This document shows positions 35,633-48,395 of a stretch of DNA of 64,000 nucleotides, piece after piece. The notes beneath the pieces were generated by a model. That model saw nothing but the letters and a program-made list of their open reading frames with translations. It had not been told where the DNA came from and ran no database searches. Position 1 is the first letter of the stretch. Each line of letters starts with the position of its first letter. The stretch lies in NCBI GenBank assembly GCA_034440635.1, contig JAOTON010001375.1:1-64000 (forward strand), read 5' to 3'. A program made the translations under genes and the position numbers. This stretch comes from Lepas anatifera. Lineage: Eukaryota > Arthropoda > Thecostraca > Lepadidae.

Positions 35633-37583
35633 ATTGCGTGGTACAGTGTATGTACCCGTCGGCCCTGAGAGTGATGGTGGCACATGTCCTTCGGTGTGTT
35701 CATTTGTGCTATCACCTCCCCATATCGACTCCTACAGACGAAGCACCTGGCAAAATATGATGCCTGTAATTCCAATGATTAGGGACTTCAGTGACAGTTA
35801 AGGTTATTTACTAGCCTGGATAATTATGCAGTTATGCTTCTGCGCTGATCGTTCCATTTGGACCGTGAAATTTCCAAAGAGAATCCTCATTTCAGACCAT
35901 CATCCATGAATGTGAAAATGTTTAATGTTTTTGGATTATAAGCTGTTCAAGTTTCAAGATTATTTTTCGCCTTCTGGGCGATGCAGCAAGCCCACAGATT
36001 CCAAGATACTTTATGCACGAAAGATCACTGTTAACTTTTGCCTTTAAGTGGTTTAAATGTTCTGAAGAAATTATTTCAGAAGACGTTTCCCCATACTGCA
36101 TTGTTCATGCTACAGAGATTGCCTCCCCTATGCCATGCTGCGAAATGCTGCTACACTGTTCTATGGCCTGCTTTAGGTCAAAATGTGCTACGGTATTACG
36201 TTATGTACTGTATTTGCAATGGCCTGCGGTGTTGCTGAATTTCGACTACAGCTCCGATCCGAAATATATCGCACGGTGATATCAAGCACTTCTTCAAGAA
36301 AATTAAAATTGAACATAGTATAGTTAAAGAGTAAGTGAGGTCACTGAGTGTCTAGGATTTTTGCTAAGTTTACCGAATGGAATAATGTTTTGACAACCCT
36401 GCTCTGAGTTCCCCGGTGTTGGGCCCAGAGAGTTACTCACCGGTGCCATAGTGAGGTCAGACCTGTATAAACCAGCCAATCAGGATGTGACAGCCGCAAA
36501 TGACTTGTGCCATCTGCAACGGTCATTTCCATAAGTGAAGAGTTGCCACCAAACGCTGAAAATGTATTGTGAAGATCCCTGAAGCTGTTGCTCCTGCTGC
36601 TTTAGCTCCTGAAGGAGCTGTGCATGTTTTCATTGGCTTTACTTCTGTGTTAGAGCGGGTATTTTCCGATTTCCCCTGGGAGGTGGGTCGTCCTTGATTT
36701 CCGCCATGCCAGGTCTCAATGGCGTTCTTTCCCTGTGCTCAGAAGGGAAAGTATACAGCCGTGGGAGAACGTGGAAGGCCAGCCCCGTGTCTTGTCTGAA
36801 GCCTGTGGGCCGTTTCAATGCCTCAGCCGCATCCACCCTGTGGCCACCGAGACGCTCTTCAAATTCTCAGCAATGCCCTGCCTCGTCAGAACACAATATC
36901 TAAAATGAGAGGCTCTTAAAACTGCTTCTCTACGCAGCTTACGCACATGTAAGAAGCTATTGGTTCGTTTCTCGCTTCATCTATTGCTTTCGGGGCACTG
37001 AATACATGACATCTGGAACTGCGTATGGCACTTGGAATGCATCTGTGGGGCTTATAAAAGGCGCAAATGATTCAGAGATATCCGCAATATCGAAGGCACT
37101 TCTATTTCCAAAAATTTGATTTCAGAGAACGTTTTTGGCCTTAATATGGATCACCCCGGCGCTTGACCCCCCCTTCCATACCCTAGAAGAGCACGGGACT
37201 TTCATCATTTAATTTGTCTCCGGAAACATTTTTACACTGAAATCTGTGCAAATACCGAAGGCAAGGACGAACCTACTCAATGTTGAACTTTCAACTGGCT
37301 GCAGCTCTCCTCCGAAGCTTTGTGACGTCCTTTTTTGACACTCAAACATACGGATAAGTGTACAAAGGCTTTTATTTATGTATGTATTTGATACATTATG
37401 GCTCCACCACACTATTAACGCTACGTTTTGGTCTAGAGCATATGTGCGCAAATGCACGCCCCAATACCCAATCTGTTGACCTTGAAGGTCACTTAGGTCA
37501 CTAGAACCTGACCACAGCGTAGGACACTAAAGCCCTCATAAGAGCCCAAACCGGTGGTTTTCTAACCATCTTGGTTTTTAGTT
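35633..37583. other. Unassigned
   Basis: Short open frames at 36013-36279 and 36639-36903 have no recognisable domain. An AGGTCA-type phrase begins near 37485. Confidence 0.35.
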
Positions 37584-37709
37584 CTCAGGGAACAGCCCCG
37601 AATGCCTCCGATGTGCGTTGACGCCAGGACCCTCTCCAATGTCCCGCTCAGGGGACAGCCCCGACCCCCTCCGATGTGCACTGACGCCAGGTCCCTATCC
37701 AATGCGGGT
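37584..37709. repeat. Two copies of a 63 bp unit
   Basis: CTCAGGGAACAGCCCCGA at 37584 recurs as CTCAGGGGACAGCCCCGA at 37647. Each is followed by CCTCCGATGTGC, GACGCCAGG and TCCAATG. Confidence 0.85.
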
Positions 37710-38286
37710 GTTGGAAGTGGCCAAGGAAGTTCCGCCATTTCACTTGTGTCTGGAATTCTCAGGTCAGGTCACAAGTGCAAGTTAAGTGATCTGGCCTCCA
37801 AAAAAGTCTACGGTAGCATAAGTAAGAACAGGGTTAATATATCCAATTGAAACTCATATCACATAATGGGCCCACAAGTGCTACACCATATATCCCAGGA
37901 TTTTTCATATCGATGACCTAGGGTCAGATACGGATTCTGACCTCTCCATAGGAAATCCATGGGGGAAACGGGAACTGGGAAAAAGACTATAATTGTGTAG
38001 AAACGGCTTAGAATATACATTTATTTCTTCAAATCGTAGTATCCTAGGCCCCTTTCCAGCTTCATGTTGCAAGTTTGGATCTGTGACTTCTCTGAGGTCA
38101 TCTGGGGCTAAGTTTCCGCCTTTCTTGTTTTTGCATATCCCAAGGCAGGGGTAGATCATTCTCTGCAAGATTATCATGGTCACGACATCGCATTTTTTTA
38201 AAGAATTCATTCTAAAAGGCACTTGTATGAAGCTCACTTCGAGGTATGGCTTCACTATGGCTGAGAATTTGTTATATTACCTACAC
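37710..38286. other. Degraded AGGTCA-bearing element body
   Basis: The stretch at 37900-38110 (ATCGATGACCTAGGGTCAG, GACCTCTCCAT, GAGGTCATCTGGGG) parallels the interior of the ~1 kb TTAA elements and of 9690-9870. No ends were found. Confidence 0.45.
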
Positions 38287-38419
38287 GATTCTGACGAAGG
38301 GTTGTGCCCGAATATATAATTTTAGTATATTTTACATCCATGACTCGAGGAAACAGGCCAGTCTACACCTTTTCAACTTATAATCATGCTCCGCGCCGAA
38401 GCACTGCAAAACCTATCAA
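38287..38419 (+). repeat. Dispersed GATGAAGG repeat, copy 1
   Basis: GATTCTGACGAAGGGTTGTGCC, an AATATATAAT segment, ACATCCATGACTCGA, CAGGCCAGTCTACACC and AACTTATAATCATGCTCC run in the same order as at 50957-51087 and, more weakly, at 56838-56955. A reversed copy lies at 50743-50830. Confidence 0.75.
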
Positions 38420-39050
38420 AAATATAATTAATCGGATAAGAGCAATAAACCGAATAATTTCATTCAACTAATTAGTTCAAAAATATCTTTGTTGTTTTTC
38501 ATGTTAATAAAGCTGAAACAAGTTATATGTAGAAAATTCCATTCTCAAAATTTAGCGTAATTCACGCTGTATTTAATATCTACGCCGCTTTCACGTGAAT
38601 TTCACCGCACTTTATGAAACGTGATTATGTGTACAGCGTAACTCTGTAGGTGAGTGTGGTGTAAAATACTTCACATTTCCACAACTTTAATGAAATGGGG
38701 CCATGGGAGGGATCAATTGTTGGCCGGCTGTGCATCTTTCAAAGGCATCTCTCTTCCACGGAGGTCCATCTCGCCCTCAAGAAAGGTCAGATAAAGTACG
38801 ATCTTGCCAGCATTGGTGGGAAAGTCCCGGGCACCAGAAGATTGAATCTCCTCGGCCTGGTTTGCTCAGTTGTTTTTCTTTTCAAGCCATTCGGGCCTTC
38901 CTTCCGATGTGAATAAGCCCTTTAATATTTGATGGTATTACATGGTGTTTTATGTGGTTACATTGATGTCTTACTTACTAACTCTTTTCACCAGCCAAAG
39001 TCACCATCTGCTTAGACTCCACGAGCCATTCCTTTGTGGGGAAACTTCCT
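38420..39050. other. Unassigned
   Basis: AT-rich, then mixed sequence; no feature recognised. Confidence 0.4.
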
Positions 39051-40043
39051 TTAACCCGCGCCCCACCGGGGTCCAGCGCCACCTTCGCCCCACCGGGGGG
39101 GCATCGATGCCCTTAACTCCGAAAATATGGGGGCTAGCGCAAATCTGCAAATTGCAATAGAAAGCTCGCGTGAATTCAATAAGAAATTACTTGCCTGTTT
39201 AACCTCAAGAGGTCCAGTCAGGTCGCAATAGGCTATTTTCACAAAAATATGCAATGCTTAAGAAAACTGGGCATAATTCGTATGCCATTAGAGCTATTGA
39301 GATCTGGTAAACTACATTTGATAGGAAAATTCCAGACCTTTTTCCGCTATGTGGGACGCAATGACCTCCTGCCAGTGGTTTGACTTGCTCGTGACATAGT
39401 ATGACCTGAGATCACGAAAGTTCAGAAAGTGACCTTGCTGTATATCAAATGAAAGCCAGTGACGAGACATATACGAAGATATTTGATTCAGCGCTATAGC
39501 TTAATTAGATCAAAAGTGATTGCAAAAATACGGTTTTTGACCCCTAGTGACCTTGGATGACCTAGGAGAGGACAAAGAGCAAATATGGCCCCTGGGATCC
39601 GTGAAAGGGTGTCCAAGAACACATTTCTGAGCAAACTGAGCATTTACAAGCGTATTTGTGACGTTTAGATCATAAGACAGCTTTTCCGATTCCTTTTTAA
39701 TGGGAGAGGTCACCTCGTGACCTGGCCTCATATCACGAAATCGGCAAATCCATGACATACATTATATAGACCCTGGAGGGGTCATGAAGTGTAGGAAGTT
39801 TCAAATCGATCGACTGAAAAAATGTAGCTCTTATAGAGCTCAAAAGTTGAAGTGAGGTGGCCATGCTTGACCTCGCCTGGTGACCTGACCTTGGGTGACT
39901 GGGGGTAAAAATTTCAGGCATGGTGGGAAAATGATACAGTGAGAGACAGGGCCCTCAACCGTGGTGCTGCGCATCGTCGATTTTCTGTTATTCCGAAAAA
40001 CCTTAGCGGGGACATCGATAGCCCCCGGTGGGGTGAGGGTTAA
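39051..40043 (-). mobile_element. ~1 kb TTAA/AGGTCA element, copy 1 (inverted), 993 bp
   Basis: The left end is TTAACCCGCGCCCCACCGGGG and the reverse-complemented right end is TTAACCCTCACCCCACCGGGG. TTAA lies at both edges. It is the reverse complement of the copies at 48396 and 52304, sharing for example the phrase ending CGAAAATATGGGGGC near the GC-rich end, and CTCGCGTGAATTC. I count 10 exact AGGTCA/TGACCT hexamers. A CATCGATG core lies inside the left end and a degraded CATCGATAG inside the right. There is no transposase; open frames are incidental. Confidence 0.9.
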
Positions 40044-40068
40044 CTGGTGGTAAATATTGGTCTCTGTT

Positions 40069-40218
40069 GGCAGTGGCGGCGGAGGGTTCGGATTTAAGGA
40101 TGGACACGACGGACTTTTCAACCCATTTCTTTCCCATCCAAGGCTAGAAGCTTAAGTTTTATAGTTCCTCATTTAATGGGCCACGGCGCCCAGGTGCCCC
40201 CTGGTTCCACCGCCTATA
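40069..40218. mobile_element. Possible short hAT-like MITE
   Basis: It starts CAGTGGCGGCGGAGGG. The right side, reverse-complemented, begins CAGATATAGGCGGTGGAACC, with GCGG-type ends only partly matching. It lies 25 bp from the TTAA element. Confidence 0.35.
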
Positions 40219-41439
40219 TCTGTTGGGGTAAAAACATTTTTTTATTTACCTCTGCACTCAAGACAGCTCTCCTGCCGCAAAGAGAAACCCTCCCATCTGC
40301 AAGAATACCTGCACTCGCATCCACTTACCTCCAAGGTAGTTTTCCAAGCTATTCACTCCTTGTTGTTATATATTTAGAACCGAGTAGGCCCGTCAAGCAG
40401 TATCGCCGCCATATAACCACAGTAGTCGGAGCGCCCAAAAAAAAACAATAATGATGATGGAGAACCACCACCACAGTCTCGAGCCCTGAACTGCCCGGAA
40501 AATTTTAAAACTTGTTTTCTGAACTAGTAAGAGCAATGCTCTTAGAGCATTAACCAGGGATGCACACATCGGATGACCGCGTCCACTTTGCGTTGTCACC
40601 CTCGCCTTCAAACAGGTCATCAGCAGAGTGAAAGCGTGTACAGTCCCACGTGTTGACCACCAGCACCACCTTCTTCTGCCGCGTTCAGCATGCTTGTCGT
40701 GAGTGGGCCGCCTCTTCCCCATCAGGGGCACCCGTGGCGCCGGAGAGCACCATTTCTGTATGATCTATCGCCAAATTACATCATGATATACGAACCCCAA
40801 CTGAGACTGCACATAAATCGTATATGATTCCTGGATACTTCTGTGAAACATTTTTGTTATTTATGTTTTGTAACATCAGTTCAAATATTGTACCAACGTA
40901 TAGAGGTACAAGCCATAAGTTTCAAAAGATGCATTTTAAAACGTTTATCTCACTACACGATTTTGACTTTTGACGAATCACTGAGCCTGCACTTCATACG
41001 TGGTTGAGCAAAGGGAAGCGACATGACCTCTCAATAGGTGATTAAAGTTCTTGAGCGTGACCGCTATGTTATTGCATAGTAAGATGAGCTTTAAAGCATG
41101 TGCCTACGTCCCCACCCATACATTTATATCGTACCTGCGTCTATCGCCGCTTACGAGCTATGCCACTGGGTCGTATGGTAAAAAGTGGCCTTCAAGTACT
41201 CGTTTTCCACATATTCCAGAAGTTTCTACCGGTTGTGGTAGGCTTACATATAAGTTGTGATCATGCCTTGCTTTATAATATTTTAGGGTTGCCACACACA
41301 AAAACATGAATTATCTAAATTGAATTAGTGTTACCCTTATTCCACTGCCTACTCCTCCAACGGTCAGCCATTGATATACTGGGCCAGGGAAGGCTCGGCA
41401 GTAGGCCAGTCATCTTCGCACAGTCTCTGTTCTTTTGTT
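40219..41439. other. Unassigned
   Basis: No gene or repeat end is recognised. Confidence 0.35.
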
Positions 41440-41720
41440 CTGGCATCGCACCGCAACTCCACCACCTGATTGGTTTTGCCGCCGGCCGCGGCAGGTCGGG
41501 TTGGTACGCGGCGGCTTCTCTTTCGAGTCCTATTGACCGGGCCATGACCAGATCGCGCGCCGAAAAAGTGGGCCGGCCGGCGGCGCGGCGCGGCCGGGCG
41601 CCGGGTGGCGAGGTCGCCCCAGTCGGCCCGCCGCCAGAGCACTGCGTGGGAGGCCTGGATGCGCCGGTCATAGAGGACTGACTGGGTGGCAGAAGTAGGC
41701 CGACTTCGGCTGTGTTTTTG
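41440..41720. promoter_or_regulatory. GC-rich, CpG-dense block
   Basis: A block dense in GGCCGG and GCGCG lies in otherwise AT-rich surroundings. Open frames run on both strands but without a known domain. It may be a promoter or a GC-rich repeat fragment. Confidence 0.25.
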
Positions 41721-42131
41721 ACGAGGTGACGATCGGCCCAAGTGGGGCGGGATGTGTAGCCTTTCGTTCAGCGTGGCAAATACAACAAAAGTAGTGAAGA
41801 GGCTAAATGGTTAATCTATTAACGATAAGTGGGAAATTGTTACTATACGTATTGCAATATGCCATTGTATGCTTAAAACGTCTAATTACTCCTTTTCAAA
41901 TTGGTATTTTTCTCAATATATGTTGAAAACAGTTATTGTAGGTGTTAATCAGTAGCAGAATAAACCTACTAGAGGTACTAGAAATAAGATAACAAATGAA
42001 TATATTTGTATGCCATTTGGAGTAATGTTAAAACTGAGCAACAATGAATATGTAAACGACTCGCTGTAGTAAATATATGTATTTTAAACTATGAATGGGC
42101 TTAGTTACATATTACATCCCCTGGCCATTGG

Positions 42132-42132
<1 letters not shown>
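41721..42132. other. AT-rich, unassigned
   Basis: Nothing is recognised. Confidence 0.4.

Positions 42133-42206
<74 letters not shown>
42133..42206. repeat. (TA)n microsatellite
   Basis: An alternating TA run of about 74 bp with one interruption (ATTTAT near 42167). Confidence 0.97.
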
Positions 42207-42207
<1 letters not shown>

Positions 42208-42799
42208 GGCTCGGCCGCTCGGCCAAAGCAGCACCTAACGACTCTGCTCCCGCTTGATGGCAGCGCGTATGACCCGGTTGGAAGATAGTTTTGATGACGT
42301 GAAGACCCCCTGCGGCCGATCGCCGTTTTTGAAGCGGACAGTTAGCCGATTTTGCCACCAGGCTATGCACCGTGTGATCTAGCGGTAGTGAGATCGTCAG
42401 AAGCTGGTTTGGCCGAGTGGTTAATCAGAATATGTCATCCATGCCTTAGTTTTAATTAGGCACTCATCTTCCTATCTCAAAAGCTTTTATTCTACAGTCA
42501 TAGAAAATATAGACAATTTTGTGGATTTTGTATGCTCTTGCAGCTAGACGGCAGCCAATCATTCAAGTTCCTACTGAATTCTTTGTAGCTATTGTCCACT
42601 AGACCACTCTTCCATTTTAATCAGTAATCAGGCAAAGATTAATCCAAAAGCGAGGAATGCTTCCTTCTCCCAATTCATCATAGCCATTGAAAATCTCGAA
42701 CCTACCTGTAAAGCCAAGCTTAAACTTTGAAACAATCTACCCCCGCACCCAACCAGCTCATGAGGTAGGAAACAACATTCCATTTTTTTCGTTCCAGTA
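42207..42799. other. Unassigned; tRNA A-box-like motif near 42407
   Basis: TGGCCGAGTGGTTAA fits the internal A-box consensus of tRNA genes, but no B box follows at the right distance. This may be a SINE head fragment. Confidence 0.3.
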
Positions 42800-43080
42800 G
42801 AATTCTATCCCCCTCGCCAGTTTCCGGCCTGGGCAGAGGCGACAGGCGCCGGTGGGTGCCCAGCAGCGGGACGCTTCCCTGTTATGCTCTGCGCGGCCTC
42901 TGTTATGTTGTGCGTCGGAGGTGGTTGGTAGCTCGGATGAGGTCCCGGGGCGCCGCGAGAGGTGGCTTCAAAGGCAGCGGCCGACGGCGGCGGCCGGCGT
43001 CCCTGTGCCACTTACGGCATGCCTGGGACAGGTGAGACTGGCACAGGAAACGCAGCCAGACGCCCGCTGATGACGTGACA
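42800..43080. promoter_or_regulatory. GC-rich block with a possible splice donor
   Basis: CpG-dense sequence ending in GGGACAG followed by GTGAGACTGG near 43030. Overlapping open frames on both strands have no recognisable domain. A first exon is possible. Confidence 0.25.
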
Positions 43081-44261
43081 CCAATCTACTGCCGCATCTC
43101 ATGAATGACCCAAACTCGCCAACCGGTGTCCGGAAGAGAATGGAACGGAGTCTTCTCCAACATTTCGGAGTGAATATGGGGGCTAAGGCATATCCTTCAG
43201 TCTCATTTAGATGTCTAATTGCTGCCCAGCGTGATCACTTGTTATTAAGAGCGCTATATTGATGTTGATGCCGTGAGATGTTGACAGACGTTGACAGACG
43301 TTTATATGTAGAATATTTACAGAACTTTGTCTACAAGGTTATATTGAATTTTCTAACACGCTTGCCACACGTTTGGCCCTCTATGACCAGAGCTTTGAAA
43401 ACTACAGCTCTTGGAAAAATCACGATATCACTATGAAGTGACGTTATCTTTTGAAATGTTTATTATTAAAAATGTAGACTTATTCGGTAAAATTTTAATG
43501 ATTTTACTAAGAAAATCTTGAGGAAGTGTGCAGGAGACTACAGAGTAAGCCTGTCCACAAACAATAATTTTTGCTCAAGCATGGTTCGAGAAGTACCTTT
43601 TAGTTCGTTTGCTTCCACAATTCTTTGTGGAAGCATGCCTCCATCAAAGAAAACTTTCAACTATTGAATTCATGAAATATATGTTGCCAGTACTTGCTGG
43701 TTGCTAGAACCCTCCAAGGCGTTAGATAAGTGCCCTTTCTCGCCCCATTCCATTGCAGTAACAAGGCTTGCGTGAGCATATATCTGGCTTTCAACCAACG
43801 GTGGGCTGGATGGTACCGCACCGGCGATTTTGCCATCTGAGCTCTAAACGCTTTATCCTAAGCTGATATGTCAGCTCAAACACGCGCATCTTCCCTATGA
43901 GGTCGTTCTTGTAGTCATGTGAAGAAGTGAGCAAGCTAGAAACAGAGTTTACATTTTATAGCCGTCTGAAATTGGACTTTTGTAATTACAATTATATTAT
44001 TGATTTCACAGATATATTTTCCTTTTCTACAAAGCTTTGAATGATTTCAATTTTGATGTACATTGCGCGTGTCATTAAAATGAAGTATGACGACAACACA
44101 GCTGCATGTTGTCATTGCAGAATCGCGGCTGGCTCTAATTTGGAAGCCGCTGATCAAACAGGACCTAAGTTGTAACGCGTGTCTTCAGAGGTGCTGATTA
44201 TCTCAATGTAGGGTATTGTCGATAGCCTTGTTATGAGGGTATAAACTCGACCACTCAGCCG
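43081..44261. other. Unassigned
   Basis: Non-coding; nothing recognised. Confidence 0.4.
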
Positions 44262-44381
44262 GGAGTGATGTGGTAAGTTCATTAGCGCCCGCGCTTTCCA
44301 ACCGGCCGACGTAGGTTCAAGTCCCGGTGGATCCTCTGAACAAGGAGGAATTCAACTCCCGAAAACCCATCCAACAGGGAC
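44262..44381 (+). mobile_element. tRNA-derived SINE copy, 3' truncated
   Basis: A tRNA-like head has a weak A box near 44270 (TGTGGTAAGTTCATTAGC) and a good B box GGTTCAAGTCC at 44314-44324. GATCCTCTGAACAAGG and CCCATCCAACAGGGA follow, matching the tail of the 16304 copy up to the ACAGGG motif. At 44382 it is cut by a CAGTGGCGGAACTAG sequence that looks like a hAT-type end. Confidence 0.6.
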
Positions 44382-47056
44382 AGTGGCGGAACTAGCCGGT
44401 AGGTTGGGGGTAGGCCAAGGTCGATGAGAAAAAAACACGCGGTGGGAGTAGGCCATAATTTACTAGACCAGTGTCCTGAAATTCACAATTTTAGGTGGAA
44501 AACGTATCTTTTTCAGATTTATTTAAGGCTTACCAGGGACTTGTTTTGACCTCACTTGGCAGAGGAATCCCGGGCATGAAAACCAGTATAATACACATCT
44601 AAATTATGGCAGTGAATAACCAAACCATATAAGTATAATCCCCAACCGCCATTGTTGATGTAAGATCTTGCCTGATTACGTCCTCTCGCCAATCTCAAAC
44701 GCCAATACTACCCGTGTTCTCCCACGATAACGCCGCACAAAACAAAACAATCCCGACCTGCCACAAACTAAAATATAAAACCCGTAGAAAAAAACACCAA
44801 CAGTGACATGGGAAAAGTGAGGCAACAAAGGTTTTTTGAAGGTATAACAAACTTTGTCATGACCCAGAAGTTTCTGGCCCCTTCAAATACAAAAGATGGT
44901 GCATATTTTTGCCTAAGCTGGCTTGGGATTGACTGCTACCAGATTTTCAGGTGAAGGAAAGACTGCACGTGGGTATTTGTTCAGTAAGGCCGATTGGATC
45001 GATGCGCATTCGTTTTCGTCCACTTTTAATTTTCGGCAATTATTCGCATTAGAATAGGATACAAGTCGCATTTGAAAGGATCAAAATGAAACTTAGATTC
45101 CTATCAAGACCACCAATAAGATGAAAATAATCTTATAATTTCAAGAGAGGCTGCCAAAGTGAACCGTGATTTTCAATGTATTTTCTAATGTTGGTAACAT
45201 TGATGAATAAATTAGCATATATATTATTTTACTGACCAAAAGTTGGAAAGAAATAATGTTTTCTTCAAGAAAAAACAATAAGCAATTTCTATGTATTTTT
45301 ACTATGTGGTTTAAGAGCTTCCTTAAAATTTTCAAACGCTCGAAACTACATCGTGATTTCGGCAGAAATCTCCACTTTAAGTGAGCCCGATTCTACTTTT
45401 TAATATATTTATATTTATTTTTCTTTTTATTAGTTTTTTAAGTTGAAACATGCTTTAGCAACATTTCTAGCGTTCGATTACTCTCAACCGTGCGTTTATT
45501 ATTGATAAATGGGATTCCAAAGACATCCAAGTACCGAATTGGCCTCGGTGAAAGGGCCTCAGCTGGATTTCGTCCATTCAGAACAATGACGTCACTTTGT
45601 CGTATTTGGGGAGCCGAAATGATCTCGGGTGTCATGAATGGGTGCGCAAGTGCAGGCGGTGAGTTTTTTAGTTACTTGGGTAACCTTGGCGGTGAGCCCT
45701 GTCTTGAGGCGGGAATATCACCAAGGCGGAGAATACAGAATTTTGAGGTCAGTATTGTTATTGCAAAGAAGACTGGAAATTGAGTAAGTGCGTGGAATGA
45801 ATTGGAGTTTGCTGTTGGAAAGGATATTGTGGATGAGAGTTCATTTCTTATCCGTGATACTGCAGCTTACCTTTCGGGCAATTCAAGATTAATCGAACCA
45901 TTTATCCCATCTTAAATATCTACAGGAGATAGGTGGGTACTCACCTACTCAGTACAGTACTGAGTGAGGTCATAATACCTTGCAAAAGTTTTCCACAGCT
46001 CGGAGGAAGGCTCAGACTGTACCTTTTGCAGCTTACGATTTTTAAGGCTGGGTATGCTTGCTATTTTCTTAATCTGAACTGATTGTGCATACAAATATAG
46101 GCTGGTAGTTTTCACATATTGAAGCGAAATAATCCTGGCAGCGGTTGAGTGTTTAAACCCCACGTCTTGCATTAAATATTGATAGCCTGTGTGGTGCTTG
46201 GTTGGGTGAACGTTGGAGATTATCAAAATAAGGGGAAGAGGGATTTTATCTGGTTGGTTATTTACCATGGCATCAGGACCAAATAACGTATTCTATATAT
46301 AAGTATTAGAAATTATGTAGCGTCCTAGTTCTATGTTCATGGGTTAGATATTCAGGGTTATGAGATCCCATCTATATATGAGGTATCTACAATTGCGGAG
46401 CGTCAAAATGTTTTATTCCACTAGGAGGTAGCAGAATGATGATTCTTCACTTCCATATTTTCTCACGCAAATATTTTCATCTACCGTCAGTCAAAACAAA
46501 AAAAGTTGGTGGAAGTTGTTGCTTATATTTCAAAGGCATATAAATACAATCCTAAATCAAATTATTATCCTGAAAAGTATTCGTTTGGTAAGAAGCAATA
46601 AGCAGGTCCAGGAAAAGGGCTGTGATGGGACTTGTAAGCCTGGAAAAACTAAACAACAAAAATGAGGCATGTTAAGAAAGTGGGGAATTTTGGCCTCTTT
46701 TTGGGATTTTGGCCTCACTCTTCACCTTGCGTGAAAGCAATTTCAGGATCCTGTACTAGACGGTAGGTTTTGGGGGTAAGCCCAAGAGGCCAAAGGCAAC
46801 AAAAAGGTCGCAGGGTCAAACATGGGTCAAACATGTGGCCACAATATGCTTGTTTTGCTATTAAGTGCCCAATGTTTACACTGAAGTTTACTGGTTCTGA
46901 TTAAAATTGAAAGTTGTAGCAGCTAATCCTTGATTATAAGCTAAAAAGGAGTCTGGGCATAAAGGAGCTCGACAGCTGGGGGGAGGGGGAAGAAGGGGGA
47001 AACATAGTTTTGCCCCAAGCTTTTCCATTCATGGGGTATGCCTTCCCCCTGGATCT
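44382..47056. other. Unassigned; possible hAT-like end at the left edge
   Basis: CAGTGGCGGAACTAGCCGG begins the stretch; no matching right end was found. Open frames at 45490-45783 (plus) and 45945-46268 (minus) are not recognised and have no neighbours suggesting a gene. Confidence 0.35.
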
Positions 47057-47127
47057 GCCAATGAACAGGAAAAGAGTTGGCGATGCCATATGGCGTTGGT
47101 AGTTGGTGTGCCGATAAGCCCCAAACA
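47057..47127 (+). mobile_element. SINE tail fragment
   Basis: AACAGGAAAAGAGTTGGCGATGCC, GTTGGTAGTTGGTG and AAGCCCCAAAC match the conserved tail of the 16304 and 60873 copies in order and spacing. The tRNA head is absent. Confidence 0.6.
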
Positions 47128-48395
47128 TTGACTGCTCAGTTTATACATCTGTCGTGGAATGCCCCAAGAAGCAAGAGAGGTGCTAAATTCTTATCCGATG
47201 TGTGTCACTATTGTTTTATAGCTTGGCCCAAACACTCCACGATTTTGCCACAAGGTAAGATTTTAAAATGTTATGAAAATCATACAAAGTTCAAGTTCCT
47301 TTATTCACTAAGCATCCCCAGCTAAACCTCTTTAATACCTTTTACCACTCGTTATGAAGTATGTCATGCATGAATTTGTAATGCCGCATGACTGCATTCG
47401 TAAGAGGTATTATGCCCATATGGGTACATATACGCAGTATGGTTATGGTTGCCGGTAATCATGTTAGTTGTTCTGAAAAGAGTGTTATCAACCCATACAA
47501 ACCAAAGCTTACACTGGTTCCCTTTCGATATTGTTTAAATAACTGAGGGTGGAGAGGCTACTTAATACCTACATGAAACATAAGCTGTAAGGTAGGTATA
47601 AGAGTGAATATCAGTATTGCAGTTTCGATTCTAGAGGAATGAATTATCAAGACTGCCAAGTCCGGTCCTTGCAGACGGAGGTGTTCTTGGTCACAAGGAG
47701 CAGGCACTGAAAGTATCATCCATTGTCGCGCTGCTGGCGATCATTGACCATGACATTTCAATAATCACTTCCGTTTTTTTCAAAATAAAGCATAGATAAA
47801 GCGCACCTGAGCTGTTCGCCGCCCGGTAACTATGTATTCGCTAAGGCGGCTAATCGTGGGAAGCTGTGGCCACTGATTAAGCGGACTGGGAATTCCGCTA
47901 TTCAGCGAAGACGTACGAGGTTCGGCGGGGACTGCGCCCGACCAATAGGTGACTGACCTCGCCAATCGGCGATACTGCTCCAACCAGACTGATATCGGGC
48001 CGCCGAGCTGAGTGGGCTCATGCTCTGGTCCGGTGGAACTCACGTTATGGGGTACCACTTTCACAGCATTGCAGAACCACAAACTCCGAGACTGGCACGC
48101 GTCCATCTCCGATGACCAGTAGTTAACATGGAGTCCTTGTAAGCACTGTGGATACTTGCGTCTTGCTGCGAGCCAGACGGCTTAGTAGTTAGGACATCGG
48201 TCGAAAACCAATCCATGCGAGGGGCGTAGCCAGGCGATTAAGCTGAGCCCTAATTAGGTGAGCTCGCCTATGGATGACTATGCTTGCGGCTTGCAGGACC
48301 ATCATGCACCATGCTTTTTTGGCTATGACACTGACTTCGGCTGATCTAGACGTACCTCGTCTCTGCACAAAACTCTCAGTAGCTTATGGACAAAG
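47128..48395. other. Unassigned
   Basis: An open frame at 47780-48106 (minus) has no known domain. A weak tRNA A-box-like GGCTTAGTAGTTAGG lies near 48180 without a B box. Confidence 0.35.

Noticed and set aside
34858..35775. Minus-strand frames with GEDRDSVLY repeats
   Set aside because: They are translations of the 37/38 bp minisatellite, broken whenever the unit length changes the frame.
36013..36279. Small cysteine-containing protein gene
   Set aside because: Two overlapping frames of similar length, no domain and no neighbouring exons.
42400..42440. tRNA gene from TGGCCGAGTGGTTAA
   Set aside because: Only an A-box-like motif is present, with no B box at the expected distance.
45490..46268. 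Protein genes on either strand
   Set aside because: Isolated frames of about 100 codons without recognisable domains or supporting splice sites.
48165..48222. Another SINE copy (GGCTTAGTAGTTAGG)
   Set aside because: It has a weak A-box resemblance only, with no B box and no family tail.
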